This document shows, piece by piece, positions 50,799 through 59,379 of a DNA stretch of 64,000 nucleotides. A program made the translations under genes and the position numbers. The notes under the pieces are model-generated. The model was not told where the DNA came from and made no database searches. It was given only the letters and a program-made list of their open reading frames with translations. The DNA is from Fodinibius sp036381435 (lineage in GTDB: Bacteria > Bacteroidota > Rhodothermia > Balneolales > Balneolaceae), in the NCBI GenBank assembly GCA_036381435.1, contig DASVCW010000033.1:37077-101076 (forward strand). Direction: 5' to 3'. The stretch's first letter is position 1. Each line of letters begins with the position of its first letter.

Positions 50799-51947
50799 AT
50801 GCCCAATAAACTCGACTCTATACGAAAACTGCTTGATCAAACCGATAAAACAATTGTTAATGCGCTAGCAAAACGCCAGGAATTGGTGAGGGAAGTGCTA
50901 TCATTTAAAATCGGGGATAAGAAAAACATCAGGGACGTTGAGCGGGAAGATCAGTTATTGAACAAAATTGCTGAATTAGCACGTCAGGCAGGACTTGATC
51001 GCTATTTTGCGGAGCAGTTATTTAAAGATATTATCCATCATTCTGTACGTTTTCAGACGCATTCGCTGGTGGATCATCAAAATGAGAAAAAAGACACCCT
51101 TGTTAAGGTTGCTTATCAGGGCACGGACGGAGCGTTCAGTCATCAGGCAGCTTTTCGCCACTTTGAAGAGCGTTATACCGAGGTGCTGTGCTTTGGTTAC
51201 GATACTTTTCAGGAAGCGGCGCAGGCGGTGGAAGATGAAAAAGTTGATTACGCTATTTTACCTATTGAGAATACGACCGCGGGATCGATTAATGAAACCT
51301 ATGACATTTTGGGAAGCCGCAGCTTACATATTGTTGGTGAAGAGGCGATTCGTGTAATCCATTGCCTGTTAGCGCTCGAAAAAGTACCGCTGAATCGAAT
51401 CCGGCGTATTTTATCGCATCCCCAGGCGATTGCCCAGTGTACCCAATTTTTGGCGAAATTGCATAGCTGTAAGGTCGAATCATATATCGATACGGCAATG
51501 TCCGCAAAGAAAGTACTGGATGATGGGGATTTGTCTCAGGCAGCGATTGCGGGAAGTTATGCTGCCGAAATTTATGGGCTGCAAATATTGGAAAGAGATT
51601 TAGCCAATCAACCGGAAAATTTTACCCGCTTTGTAATTGTCAGCCGTGAACCTGTAGCGGTGGATCGGCAAATTCCCTGCAAAACGTCGTTGCTGATGGC
51701 AACGCGGCATGAAGAAGGATCATTAATTCAGTGCCTGAAAGTGCTGGATGAGCATAACATTAATATGACAAAGCTGGAATCGCGTCCGCGCCCAAACGAA
51801 CCGTGGAAATACCTGTTTTACCTGGATATCGAAGGAAATATTCAAAATACCGATGTGCGTTTAGCGTTGGAGGAACTGGAGCAGAAGTCAAGTTCACTGA
51901 AGGTGCTGGGTTGTTATCCGGCGCAGGTGGGTGGGGAAGAACAGTGA
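50799..51947 (+). CDS. pheA: Bifunctional chorismate mutase / prephenate dehydratase
   Basis: A P-protein for phenylalanine synthesis: chorismate to prephenate to phenylpyruvate. Of 382 residues, 1-90 are an AroQ-type chorismate mutase (LDSIRKLLDQTDKTIVNALA, with KRQELVREV). Residues about 100-285 are prephenate dehydratase (VAYQGTDGAFSHQAAFRHFE; VDYAILPIENTTAGSINETY; the TRFVIVSRE motif at the end). Residues about 295-380 are an ACT domain (SLIQCLKVLDEHNINMTKLE, then SRPRPNEPWKYLFYLDIEG) for feedback by phenylalanine. All three parts look intact. The gene is single, preceded by a CCCCCTT hairpin. Confidence 0.95.
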   Translation: MPNKLDSIRKLLDQTDKTIVNALAKRQELVREVLSFKIGDKKNIRDVEREDQLLNKIAELARQAGLDRYFAEQLFKDIIHHSVRFQTHSLVDHQNEKKDTLVKVAYQGTDGAFSHQAAFRHFEERYTEVLCFGYDTFQEAAQAVEDEKVDYAILPIENTTAGSINETYDILGSRSLHIVGEEAIRVIHCLLALEKVPLNRIRRILSHPQAIAQCTQFLAKLHSCKVESYIDTAMSAKKVLDDGDLSQAAIAGSYAAEIYGLQILERDLANQPENFTRFVIVSREPVAVDRQIPCKTSLLMATRHEEGSLIQCLKVLDEHNINMTKLESRPRPNEPWKYLFYLDIEGNIQNTDVRLALEELEQKSSSLKVLGCYPAQVGGEEQ

Positions 51948-52051
51948 TCAGTGAACAGTAATCAGTTGGCAGTGGCAGGAGGGCAGGGAAAAAACGGGAA
52001 ACGTGAGAAGTGAGACTAGGGCAGAAGGCGAAAAATAAGCGCTACAGTCAG

Positions 52052-52558
52052 TCATAAATCCAGCGCGAACAGATGTATCTTGTCACTATCCGGATAGTCG
52101 AAGGTTCGGTCGAAAGTGAAGTCCAGTTCTTTCAATAGGCGTATTGATGCGCTATTGCCTGGGGAGACGATGGCGGTGATGCGATCTAATCCAATAACGT
52201 CTTTGCCGTATGCTATTGTAGCTGTAGCAGCCTCGCGAGCATAACCCTTGCTCCGGTGCTCAGGGGCGAGGGCGAATCCAAGATCGACATCGGGTAGAAA
52301 GTCTCGTTGGATGAGGCCGCAAACTCCAACAGGTTTTCGATCTGGCTTGGTTTCCACTAAGTAGAGTCCGAAACCATGTTGGTCGTACATAGCAACAGCA
52401 CCATCGTTGATGTATGCTCGCGCTTGTGCGATTGTCCGTACTCCCCGATCCCCGATGTGCTTTATCCAGTCAGGATCATTAACAAGCTTGAGGATAAACG
52501 GCGCATCCTCTGCTATTTGCTGACGGAGTACAAGACGTTCGGTTTCAATAACTTCCAT
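52052..52558 (-). CDS. GNAT family N-acetyltransferase (RimJ/RimL-like)
   Basis: A 168-residue acetyltransferase with the GNAT_3 layout: ETERLVLRQQIAEDAPFILK at the start, PVGVCGLIQRDFLPDVDLGF in the centre, the acetyl-CoA motif RSKGYAREAATATIAYG (about 100-116) and AIVSPGNSASIRLLKELDF at the end. Members acetylate ribosomal proteins or small molecules, and the substrate is unknown. It follows xseA by 18 bases on the same strand and may be its operon partner, occupying the place where xseB often stands. Confidence 0.9.
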   Translation of the reverse strand: MEVIETERLVLRQQIAEDAPFILKLVNDPDWIKHIGDRGVRTIAQARAYINDGAVAMYDQHGFGLYLVETKPDRKPVGVCGLIQRDFLPDVDLGFALAPEHRSKGYAREAATATIAYGKDVIGLDRITAIVSPGNSASIRLLKELDFTFDRTFDYPDSDKIHLFALDL

Positions 52559-52576
52559 ATCAGCTATATCTATATC

Positions 52577-53773
52577 CTATTGTTTAATTTCAATTGTTTC
52601 ATCTCCCCAAGTCATCTTAAAAGCTTCTTCCTCGGCGAATTTTTTGGCTTTTTTAATCCATTTACCATTTTGTTCAACCCGCACGAAGCCCTGTTCTAAA
52701 GGTTTATTCGGATTTTTAAGTTCCAGCCGGTGATGCAGTCCGTTTAGCTGTTCCCGGTTTTGAATAAAGTACATTTTTCGGTGGTGGTTCAGTGATTCAG
52801 TCAGGTTTTTTATGCGATCCCGACGACCCGTAACTTTGTGCTTTACTGCCATCAGAGCGTGAGATTGAACCAGCTGCTGAATGAAATCTTTATGGGTACT
52901 CAGGCAGCCGTCTATGGCATCATGCAGACGGGTGGAAAGACCATCGGAAAAGAGACGAATTTCATTTACATCAGGGGCGGCTAAAATGGCGGCTTGAGTA
53001 GGGGTGGCAGCGCGGGCGTCGGCAACAAAATCGGAGATGCTGAAATCCACTTCGTGTCCCACCGCGCTGATAGTTGGCACTTCACAATCAAAAAGCGCAC
53101 GAGCCACAGCTTCTTCATTAAACGGCCAAAGGTCTTCGAGTGAACCGCCCCCGCGTCCTACAATCAACACATCCACATGCTGTTTTTCCGAAAAATAATT
53201 GATAGCTCTAACCAGCTCCGGCGCGGCATTCACGCCCTGAACACTGGCATGATGAAGATGAACCGTTGTTATCGGCCAGCGTCGTTCAAGGGTATCGCGG
53301 ATGTCATGAAAAGCCGCGCCCGTGGCAGAAGTGATTACTCCAATATTGAAGGGAAATTTTGGAAGCGCTTTTTTATGAACATCATCAAAAAGTCCTTCAC
53401 CCTTAAGCCGGTCCTTTAGCTTTTCAAATGCTTTTTGTAGTGCACCAATGCCCGCTTGTTTGACCGACCGGACGATTAACTGATATTTGCCATGCGGCGG
53501 ATAAACCTGGATATCTCCGCCTGCAATAATTTGCTGTCCGTCTATAAGTTCGGCTCCCATTCGCCTGGCTGTACTGCTCCAAATTACGCACGAAAGTTGG
53601 GCATCATCATCTTTGAGTGTAAAATAGGTATGTCCGTTACGGCTGGTACTGGCATTACTAATTTCACCTTCAACCCGGACGTCAAAGAAATTTCCTTCAA
53701 GAAGAGATTTTATTTCACCCGTTAGATCAGAAACGGATAGGGTTGAAGTTGTAAAAAGATCAGGTTGTGGCAT
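52577..53773 (-). CDS. xseA: Exodeoxyribonuclease VII large subunit
   Basis: The catalytic subunit of the ssDNA exonuclease involved in mismatch and recombination repair. The 398-residue protein starts at ATG 53773 (a GTG seven codons earlier is less likely) with the OB-fold domain: LSVSDLTGEIKSLLEGNFFD, then VRVEGEISNAS. The catalytic domain has VITSATGAAFHDIRDTLERR, the conserved DVLIVGRGGGSLEDLWPFNE and VPTISAVGHEVDFSISDFVA, ADARAATPTQAA. The C-terminal helical part is somewhat shorter than in E. coli (456 residues). No xseB-like small subunit is found next to it in this window. Confidence 0.95.
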   Translation of the reverse strand: MPQPDLFTTSTLSVSDLTGEIKSLLEGNFFDVRVEGEISNASTSRNGHTYFTLKDDDAQLSCVIWSSTARRMGAELIDGQQIIAGGDIQVYPPHGKYQLIVRSVKQAGIGALQKAFEKLKDRLKGEGLFDDVHKKALPKFPFNIGVITSATGAAFHDIRDTLERRWPITTVHLHHASVQGVNAAPELVRAINYFSEKQHVDVLIVGRGGGSLEDLWPFNEEAVARALFDCEVPTISAVGHEVDFSISDFVADARAATPTQAAILAAPDVNEIRLFSDGLSTRLHDAIDGCLSTHKDFIQQLVQSHALMAVKHKVTGRRDRIKNLTESLNHHRKMYFIQNREQLNGLHHRLELKNPNKPLEQGFVRVEQNGKWIKKAKKFAEEEAFKMTWGDETIEIKQ

Positions 53774-53932
53774 TTTGGGAGCTTGTTGGAACACGGATGA
53801 AACGGATGTGGCTGATTCACACAGAAATATTCCGTGAAAATCTATTTAATCAGCCCTATCCGCGTTCTATTCACTATTATTGAATTCTGTTGAAATCACG
53901 TATATTTGGACACAAAATAACAGAAAAAATGT

Positions 53933-55228
53933 ATGAGTTATACTCCTAATTTACTTTTAAAAAATGTACGTCCGGTCGGGGCAGATTTTGATGATACAGA
54001 GCTGCTCGATGTGCGAATTGCTGATGGAAAGATTATTGAAATTGGCTCCGGTTTAGGTTCCAATGATCAGGAAGAACGGCATGACGCGAAAGGTGCTTAT
54101 CTTTCGGGAGGGTGGATGGATATGCATGTTCACCTGCGCGAGCCGGGACAGGAACACAAGGAAACGATAGAAACAGGGTGCGCTGCGGCTGCTTTTGGCG
54201 GTTTTACCGAAGTGGCCTGTATGCCGAATACGAATCCGCCTATTCACACCCGCGATGTAGTTGAGTTCATCAAGAAAAAAGCAGAGAGGTTGCCGGTTGA
54301 GGTTCATCCGATCGGTTGTGTTTCGAAGGAACGGGAAGGAAAGTCGATTGCGGAAATGGCGGATATGAAAGAAGGCGGCGCGGTCGCTTTCAGTGACGAC
54401 GGTGATCCTGTGTATGATTCAGAGTTAATGCGTGTGGCTTTGGAATATTCTTCGATGTTGGGAATGCCGATTATTAATCACGAAGAAGATTTGAAACTTT
54501 CCCGTCCGGGGCACATGAACGAAGGCAAAGTTTCCGCACGACTGGGAGTGGATGGTACGCCCGGTATTGCCGAAGAAGCGATGATTGCTCGCGATATTTT
54601 GCTGGCAGAGTTTACCGGCGGACATATTCACGTCGCGCACATCAGCACGGCAAAAGCGGTTGATCTGATTCGGAGAGCGAAAGCCGAAGGAGTGAATGTG
54701 ACGACTGAAGTTTGTCCTCACCATTTCGATTTAACGGACGAAGAGATCGAGCGGCGAAACTTTGATACGAATGTCAAAATGCATCCTCCGCTGCGTACAC
54801 AAGAAGATGTGGATGCTATGATTGGAGGACTTGCTGACGGAACCATTGACGCCATCTGTACCGACCATGCCCCACATTCCATTGAAGAAAAAGAAGTAGA
54901 ATTCATCTATGCACCAAATGGAATCATCGGACTCGAAACCGCATGGAGTGTGAGCGTTCGCCGACTGCTGGAGGCGAAAGTGCTTGATTTGCAGGCCATG
55001 CTGCAGAAATTTGTAGAAAAGCCGCGCCAAATTCTGAACTTGGACATCCCGCAAATCAAAGAAGGCTCAAAAGCAAATCTGACGCTTTTCAACACGGATC
55101 AAAAATGGACGTTCGATAAAAACCTCGTTCACTCGAAGTCGAAGAATTCCCCTTATCTGGGAACGGAAATGACCGGACGGGCTGAAGCGATCTATAATAA
55201 AGGGCGGTTTGTGGTGAATAAGGTTTAG
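53933..55228 (+). CDS. pyrC: Dihydroorotase (type I, PyrC-like)
   Basis: Cyclises carbamoyl aspartate to dihydroorotate in pyrimidine synthesis. This is a TIM-barrel amidohydrolase of 431 residues. The metal-binding GGWMDMHVHLREPGQEHKET (about 58-77) and the aspartate-type bridging region MPNTNPPIHTRDVVE are type I marks. Further ligands are in INHEEDL (His), HIHVAHISTAKAVDLIRRAK (His) and the DAICTDHAPHSIEEK aspartate. Because hydantoinase and allantoinase are close relatives, identity is not absolute, but the DHAPH motif and length support dihydroorotase. Monocistronic. Confidence 0.92.
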   Translation: MSYTPNLLLKNVRPVGADFDDTELLDVRIADGKIIEIGSGLGSNDQEERHDAKGAYLSGGWMDMHVHLREPGQEHKETIETGCAAAAFGGFTEVACMPNTNPPIHTRDVVEFIKKKAERLPVEVHPIGCVSKEREGKSIAEMADMKEGGAVAFSDDGDPVYDSELMRVALEYSSMLGMPIINHEEDLKLSRPGHMNEGKVSARLGVDGTPGIAEEAMIARDILLAEFTGGHIHVAHISTAKAVDLIRRAKAEGVNVTTEVCPHHFDLTDEEIERRNFDTNVKMHPPLRTQEDVDAMIGGLADGTIDAICTDHAPHSIEEKEVEFIYAPNGIIGLETAWSVSVRRLLEAKVLDLQAMLQKFVEKPRQILNLDIPQIKEGSKANLTLFNTDQKWTFDKNLVHSKSKNSPYLGTEMTGRAEAIYNKGRFVVNKV

Positions 55229-55266
55229 GTGATTGAATTATAAACCAACCTGTAAGCGTCCGAAGG

Positions 55267-55331
55267 ACCTGACAGCGTTGGTTGGTAAAGACGCTGACAG
55301 GAACCAGAAACTCACTGGTACGCTGTCAGGT
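55267..55331. repeat. ACCTGACAGCGT palindromic repeat
   Basis: ACCTGACAGCGT (55267-55278) is inverted exactly as ACGCTGTCAGGT (55320-55331). A third partial copy ACGCTGACAGG lies between (55291-55301). It could form a long hairpin downstream of pyrC. Its composition suggests a dispersed palindromic element. Confidence 0.65.
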
Positions 55332-55402
55332 CTAAAATCCTAAAATTACCGACAAAATGAATGTACAGGCTGGACGTTTAACTTTTTTAAATAACATTTA
55401 AG

Positions 55403-57457
55403 TTGATTCGACTTGCTTTGCAATTAAAGAAAGGTCATCCCCCTGCACCCCCTTCAAAGGGGGATTTTTTCTTGCTTTTTCTAAATCCTATAGCCCTTTT
55501 TATATCTGTAGTCAGTTTAATAATTTTATTTAGCGGGGAAGCTCAAGCCCAGCAAGTCCCCGATGCAGCATTCGGAGTCATTCCCGATTCGCTCTTCAAA
55601 ATGCAGCCACCCGTTAAAAATCCTGATGTTCCTTACATGATCACTAATAAAGAAGTGGATGTTACTTTTACAGAAGATGACAGTTCCATTGTAGCTGTCA
55701 TGGAGCATCATACCCGTCTCAAAATATTTGATAAAACAGCGCGGAAGGCTTCTGTCATCTCTATCCCTTATTATTTTGATAATAACATGGAGCAAATATC
55801 AGGAATTAAAGCGGCTACTTATTTACCTTCCGGCGAACGTATTCCCCTGAGAGAGCAGGAAATAAATACTATTAACCTGAATGCGCGTTATAATGTGAAA
55901 GAATTTACGATGCCGGGGGTTGAGGATGGCGCCGTTCTGGAATATAAATATACCATTCGTCGCCGCTATATCGAGGAGTTGCCTGATTTTTATCTTTCTC
56001 ATGCAGTGCCGACAGCAGTTGCCAAAATTACAATTACTTATCCCCCATATCTCCGCTACAAAATTTTTGTGGAGAATTATGACCGGGCTGTCCGGCATGG
56101 CTTCACCCTTACCGACACCAGTTCCGTTCCTAAAATTTTTACCATTCCCCGGCCCCCGCCGATTCTTACCGAATATTGGTTAGCTTACGATGTGCCGGCA
56201 GTTGAGGATGAGCCTTTTGTCCCTTCAGTTAGCAGTTATCGCGGTAAAATTAAATTTTTGATGAGCGAATTCGGGCTCCCACGTCAGCCTCTTGAAAATA
56301 GCTGGCAGGTGGTGGTTGCCAGGCTGCGGGAGAAATCAAACCCTATGCGACAGGTTCGACAAAATGAGCTCGCAACGTCTATTGGTGATTCTATTGCCCG
56401 GGCAAATCGTTCGCTTTCCAAAGAAGCAGTTCAGGATAGCATTTATCGATTTTTAAATAGTAGAGTTAACTTTTCAGGACTTCGCTCTCCGTTCAGCCAA
56501 ACTCCTGATTCAGTTGTGCTTGCAGGCAAGGCTGCAGGACAGGCGGCTATAAACCAGACTTTAATAGCAATGCTGAGAGGAGCGGAAATTGAAGCTTACC
56601 CTGTGTTTGTTTCAACCCGTTCTTCGGGAGAAATTAGTAAGGATTTTCCTTCATTTTACCAGTTTAACTCAGTGATGGTTCAATCTGAAATTGACGGGGA
56701 AGCCTTTATTATGGATGCAAGCATGCCTTTCAGCCGGCCCGGTTTAATTCCGGTTGAAATGAATAATGCTCCCGGTTTGCTGCTAAAGCCGAATTCATTT
56801 GAATGGGTTGAGTTTCAACCTGAGAAAAGCATTTTTGATATTCAGGTTGAAGTGAACGCCGAACTTCAATCAAACGGCACCTTAAGCGGAAGGATTGTTG
56901 CAATACAAAAAGGATATCCCGCGCAGATCATTCGTCAGCAAAAAGCGAGTGGAACAAGTGATACTGAAATTTTTAAACGAATACTGTTAGACGGCTTTTC
57001 ACAATTGACGGCAGAAAATGTAGAAATAAAAAATTTGAATGAGTATGATCAGCCCGTAGAAATTACAGGAGAATTTATAATTGAACGTTATGCTCTCAGT
57101 TTTTCGAACGGGCTTCGTTTTCGCCCCATGCTGGTGGGTGCTTTACCCGAAAATCCTTTTGAAAATAAAGATCGTGATTTGCCGATTACACTGGATGCGC
57201 CGGAAGAGCTGGATGTTTCATACTCAATTTCGTTACCGCCCAATTACTCTCTTAAACAGGGGCAGCAAAATTATACTTTAAGTTTGCCCGGCGCGGAGTT
57301 TGAGGAGTCTTATTCCATTCGGGAGAATAAACTGAACTATGAATTCCATGTTGACATCAACCGGACTCATTTTAGAGCAGCTTATTTTCCACAGCTTTAC
57401 AGGTTGTATGAACGCTGGGTGGAGCTAAGTAACTCGGCTTGGATGATTGAAAAGTAA
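55403..57457 (+). CDS. Exported DUF3857 / transglutaminase-like protein
   Basis: A 684-residue secreted protein. After an N-terminal hydrophobic signal (IALFISVVSLIILFSGEAQA) comes a DUF3857 beta domain (about 70-270; RLKIFDKTARKASVISIPYY, GVEDGAVLEYKYTIRRRY). A transglutaminase-like core (about 320-470) follows, in which the usual catalytic Cys region reads AGQAAINQTLIAMLRGAEIE, without cysteine, so it is probably not an active peptidase. The C-terminal part is a DUF2569-like beta domain (SYSISLPPNYSLKQG). The start is uncertain: no ATG exists, and the first 35 codons from TTG 55403 run through a CCCCCTT hairpin repeat. A later TTG near 55471 would begin cleanly at the signal. Confidence 0.75.
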   Translation: MIRLALQLKKGHPPAPPSKGDFFLLFLNPIALFISVVSLIILFSGEAQAQQVPDAAFGVIPDSLFKMQPPVKNPDVPYMITNKEVDVTFTEDDSSIVAVMEHHTRLKIFDKTARKASVISIPYYFDNNMEQISGIKAATYLPSGERIPLREQEINTINLNARYNVKEFTMPGVEDGAVLEYKYTIRRRYIEELPDFYLSHAVPTAVAKITITYPPYLRYKIFVENYDRAVRHGFTLTDTSSVPKIFTIPRPPPILTEYWLAYDVPAVEDEPFVPSVSSYRGKIKFLMSEFGLPRQPLENSWQVVVARLREKSNPMRQVRQNELATSIGDSIARANRSLSKEAVQDSIYRFLNSRVNFSGLRSPFSQTPDSVVLAGKAAGQAAINQTLIAMLRGAEIEAYPVFVSTRSSGEISKDFPSFYQFNSVMVQSEIDGEAFIMDASMPFSRPGLIPVEMNNAPGLLLKPNSFEWVEFQPEKSIFDIQVEVNAELQSNGTLSGRIVAIQKGYPAQIIRQQKASGTSDTEIFKRILLDGFSQLTAENVEIKNLNEYDQPVEITGEFIIERYALSFSNGLRFRPMLVGALPENPFENKDRDLPITLDAPEELDVSYSISLPPNYSLKQGQQNYTLSLPGAEFEESYSIRENKLNYEFHVDINRTHFRAAYFPQLYRLYERWVELSNSAWMIEK
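55448..55478 (+). terminator. Terminator-like CCCCCTT hairpin at the head of the DUF3857 gene
   Basis: CCCCCTT-CA-AAGGGGG (55448-55463) is followed directly by ATTTTTTCTTGCTTTTT on the plus strand, a complete intrinsic-terminator form. It belongs to the CCCCTGCNCCCCCTT repeat family. It lies inside or just before the apparent start of the gene, so it could attenuate it. Confidence 0.65.
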
Positions 57458-57459
57458 TG

Positions 57460-57548
57460 GGATTTCACAGAGTTTCACAGAGATTACACGGAGTTACACT
57501 GAGAAAAGGCGAAAAGTCCCCCTTGGCGAAGGGGGATTTAGGGGGATT
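57460..57548. repeat. TTTCACAGAG repeat followed by a CCCCCTT-AAGGGGG hairpin
   Basis: Tandem TTTCACAGAG / ATTACACGGAG / TTACACTGAG words (57460-57505), then CCCCCTTGGCGAAGGGGG (57518-57535) with ATTTAGGGGGATTGA. These are two dispersed families side by side between the DUF3857 gene and tsaB. Confidence 0.6.
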
Positions 57549-57614
57549 GACTTTAGCAGCAAATATTGATCAAAAAAACCATTAACCAATCAACCACTAA
57601 CAAATTACCAAATA

Positions 57615-58268
57615 ATGCTACTTGCCCTTGAAACGGCTACCAATGTTTGTTCAGTTGCTTTCTGTGATTCAGAAGGCAGCATTTTCGAAAAGCGGATTGA
57701 TAAACGAGGTTCACATTCCGAACAGCTTTTCCTATTCATTGAAGAGCTGATGAATGAGCATGACTTTAAAATTGAAGATCTGGATGCTGTGCTGGTCAGT
57801 GAAGGCCCCGGTTCATATACGGGGCTCAGAATCGGGGCCAGCGCCGTGAAAGGCCTGCTGTTTCAGTCCGGTGTTTCACTATTTGGAGTGAACACGTTAG
57901 CATCATTTGCGACACAGGCTGCGGAAGGAAATTCTTCATCCCAAACCGTTCACAGCATTATTGATGCCCGCCGGAAGCATGTTTATCATCAGTCATTTTT
58001 TTGTAATGAAGGGCTTGCTGCTAAAAGTGAAGTCGAAGTGATCCCTATCAAAAGTTTCGAAGCGATGGTTAAAGAAGGTGATGTAATTATTGGCACGGGA
58101 CTGGACCGAATAGAAGAAAGCGTGAAAGAAAAGGTTCGTACGTTTGGAAAAGAGTCGATTACTGCAAAATCATTGATTTTTTTGTATCAGTCGGGAGAAG
58201 GTTTTATAAATGAGGTAAACCCCGGGGAATTCGAGCCGAAATATTATACTTCAAATCAGGTTTCATAG
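57615..58268 (+). CDS. tsaB: tRNA t6A biosynthesis protein TsaB
   Basis: An ASKHA-fold dimerisation partner of TsaD in making N6-threonylcarbamoyl-adenosine at position 37 of tRNAs. The 217-residue protein has the phosphate-like MLLALETATNVCSVAF start, the GSHSEQLFLFIEELM segment, and the TsaB signature VSEGPGSYTGLRIGASAVKG at about 63-82. DARRKHVYHQ in the second half is also conserved. The end EFEPKYYTSNQVS is degenerate compared with longer TsaB proteins, but the length is common. tsaD and tsaE are not in this window. Confidence 0.93.
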   Translation: MLLALETATNVCSVAFCDSEGSIFEKRIDKRGSHSEQLFLFIEELMNEHDFKIEDLDAVLVSEGPGSYTGLRIGASAVKGLLFQSGVSLFGVNTLASFATQAAEGNSSSQTVHSIIDARRKHVYHQSFFCNEGLAAKSEVEVIPIKSFEAMVKEGDVIIGTGLDRIEESVKEKVRTFGKESITAKSLIFLYQSGEGFINEVNPGEFEPKYYTSNQVS

Positions 58269-58293
58269 AAGTTGCTAAAAATAAGCTGAGCTA

Positions 58294-59163
58294 ATGTCAT
58301 ATTTAGTAGAAATAGAAGGAAATAAAGAAGACGAAGCAGTTAATAGGCTTTTTGCAAAAAATAAATCTAATAGAATACCCTTTGATCAATCTTTAGAAGA
58401 TCATTTCGATGTAAAGCTTTCTCACTGTATTGTTGGTTTAAGAATCCCTTTCCATTATATAGACAAGAATTTAAATTTTGAAGACAAGGGTAAGTTAGAA
58501 GGAGATATTGATATATTTTTTGTTCAGCTTACTGCAAATATCCATGATTTCTTTAAACCAATAGATTTCGATCTTAAAGATTTAACAATTTCTGCATTTG
58601 AAGTAAAAGTAGGCTATTATAATTCTGAGCAAAAGCTTAAGTCAACTGGGCTTTTTCCTGGTAGAGAAAAACCGGATAGTTATTCTGACAAACAATTTAA
58701 ATTCAGAAATCAGGCAGCAAAGTTGTGTGAGCTTGGATTTGATAAAGTAGGATTGATGTATGCAATTCCTGCTGCTCCTAGCTCTTGGAATATTTCTTCA
58801 TATATAGTTACAGAAATAAATAAAAAAGTTGGCCCTAAAATTTATGTAGATGAAAAAGATAGATTTTCAACTTTCCATTTTCCAATTGGAACAATATTAG
58901 GTAGACAAGAACATGAAAGTGGAGTTTTAACAGATTTTAAGTTCAAACATAAAGCAGTTCAAAATTCTATTGAGAACCTTGATTTTCAACAAAAATTAAA
59001 ATCTAAAATTGAAGCTGAGTTTCCTTTTGAAGTAAATCCTAATGATTTACCAATTTTATTTTTGGCATGCCGTAGTTGTGAAAATCTATATTTAAGTGCT
59101 TCTGATCCCTATAAATTTTGTCCTGAATGTGGATCGAAGCCTATAAACAAATTCCTTGATTAG
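58294..59163 (+). CDS. Unknown protein with PD-(D/E)XK-like motif and C-terminal zinc ribbon
   Basis: I cannot assign this 289-residue protein to a named family. Residues 67-76 (GKLEGDIDIFF) and 101-106 (AFEVKVG) give a G-x-I-D...E-x-K arrangement 30 residues apart, the order found in PD-(D/E)XK nucleases, followed by a helix with Gln (FKFRNQAAKLCELG). The C-terminus holds C259-R-S-C262 and C276-P-E-C279, a zinc ribbon. There is no signal or membrane helix. The gene is clearly more AT-rich than tsaB and accD around it, suggesting acquisition. No methylase, helicase or toxin partner is adjacent. Nuclease activity is inference from motif only. Confidence 0.6.
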   Translation: MSYLVEIEGNKEDEAVNRLFAKNKSNRIPFDQSLEDHFDVKLSHCIVGLRIPFHYIDKNLNFEDKGKLEGDIDIFFVQLTANIHDFFKPIDFDLKDLTISAFEVKVGYYNSEQKLKSTGLFPGREKPDSYSDKQFKFRNQAAKLCELGFDKVGLMYAIPAAPSSWNISSYIVTEINKKVGPKIYVDEKDRFSTFHFPIGTILGRQEHESGVLTDFKFKHKAVQNSIENLDFQQKLKSKIEAEFPFEVNPNDLPILFLACRSCENLYLSASDPYKFCPECGSKPINKFLD

Positions 59164-59209
59164 AAATAAGTGAATAACCGAATTAGGTTTCATAATTCCA
59201 TTGAACTGC

Positions 59210-59300
59210 TGTGATATCGCAGAGACGCAGAGGCTTCGCAATGCTCGCAGAGATTTCTTTGCATCCTTAGCGTGAACTTAGCGTTCCTTGCGGTTTATCT
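59210..59300. repeat. CGCAGAGACGCAGAGG / CTTAGCG dispersed repeat
   Basis: Words CGCAGAGACGCAGAGGC, CGCAGAGATTTC, TTAGCGTGAACTTAGCG and TCCTTGCGG stand in tandem between the AT-rich unknown gene and accD. They belong to the group also found at 46420-46500. Confidence 0.55.
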
Positions 59301-59379
59301 GACAAGGCACAAATAAAAAGATTTTAGCTTCGATCCAGAATCATTATTTTTGGGATCTAATTAAAAGAAATTGAACAAT

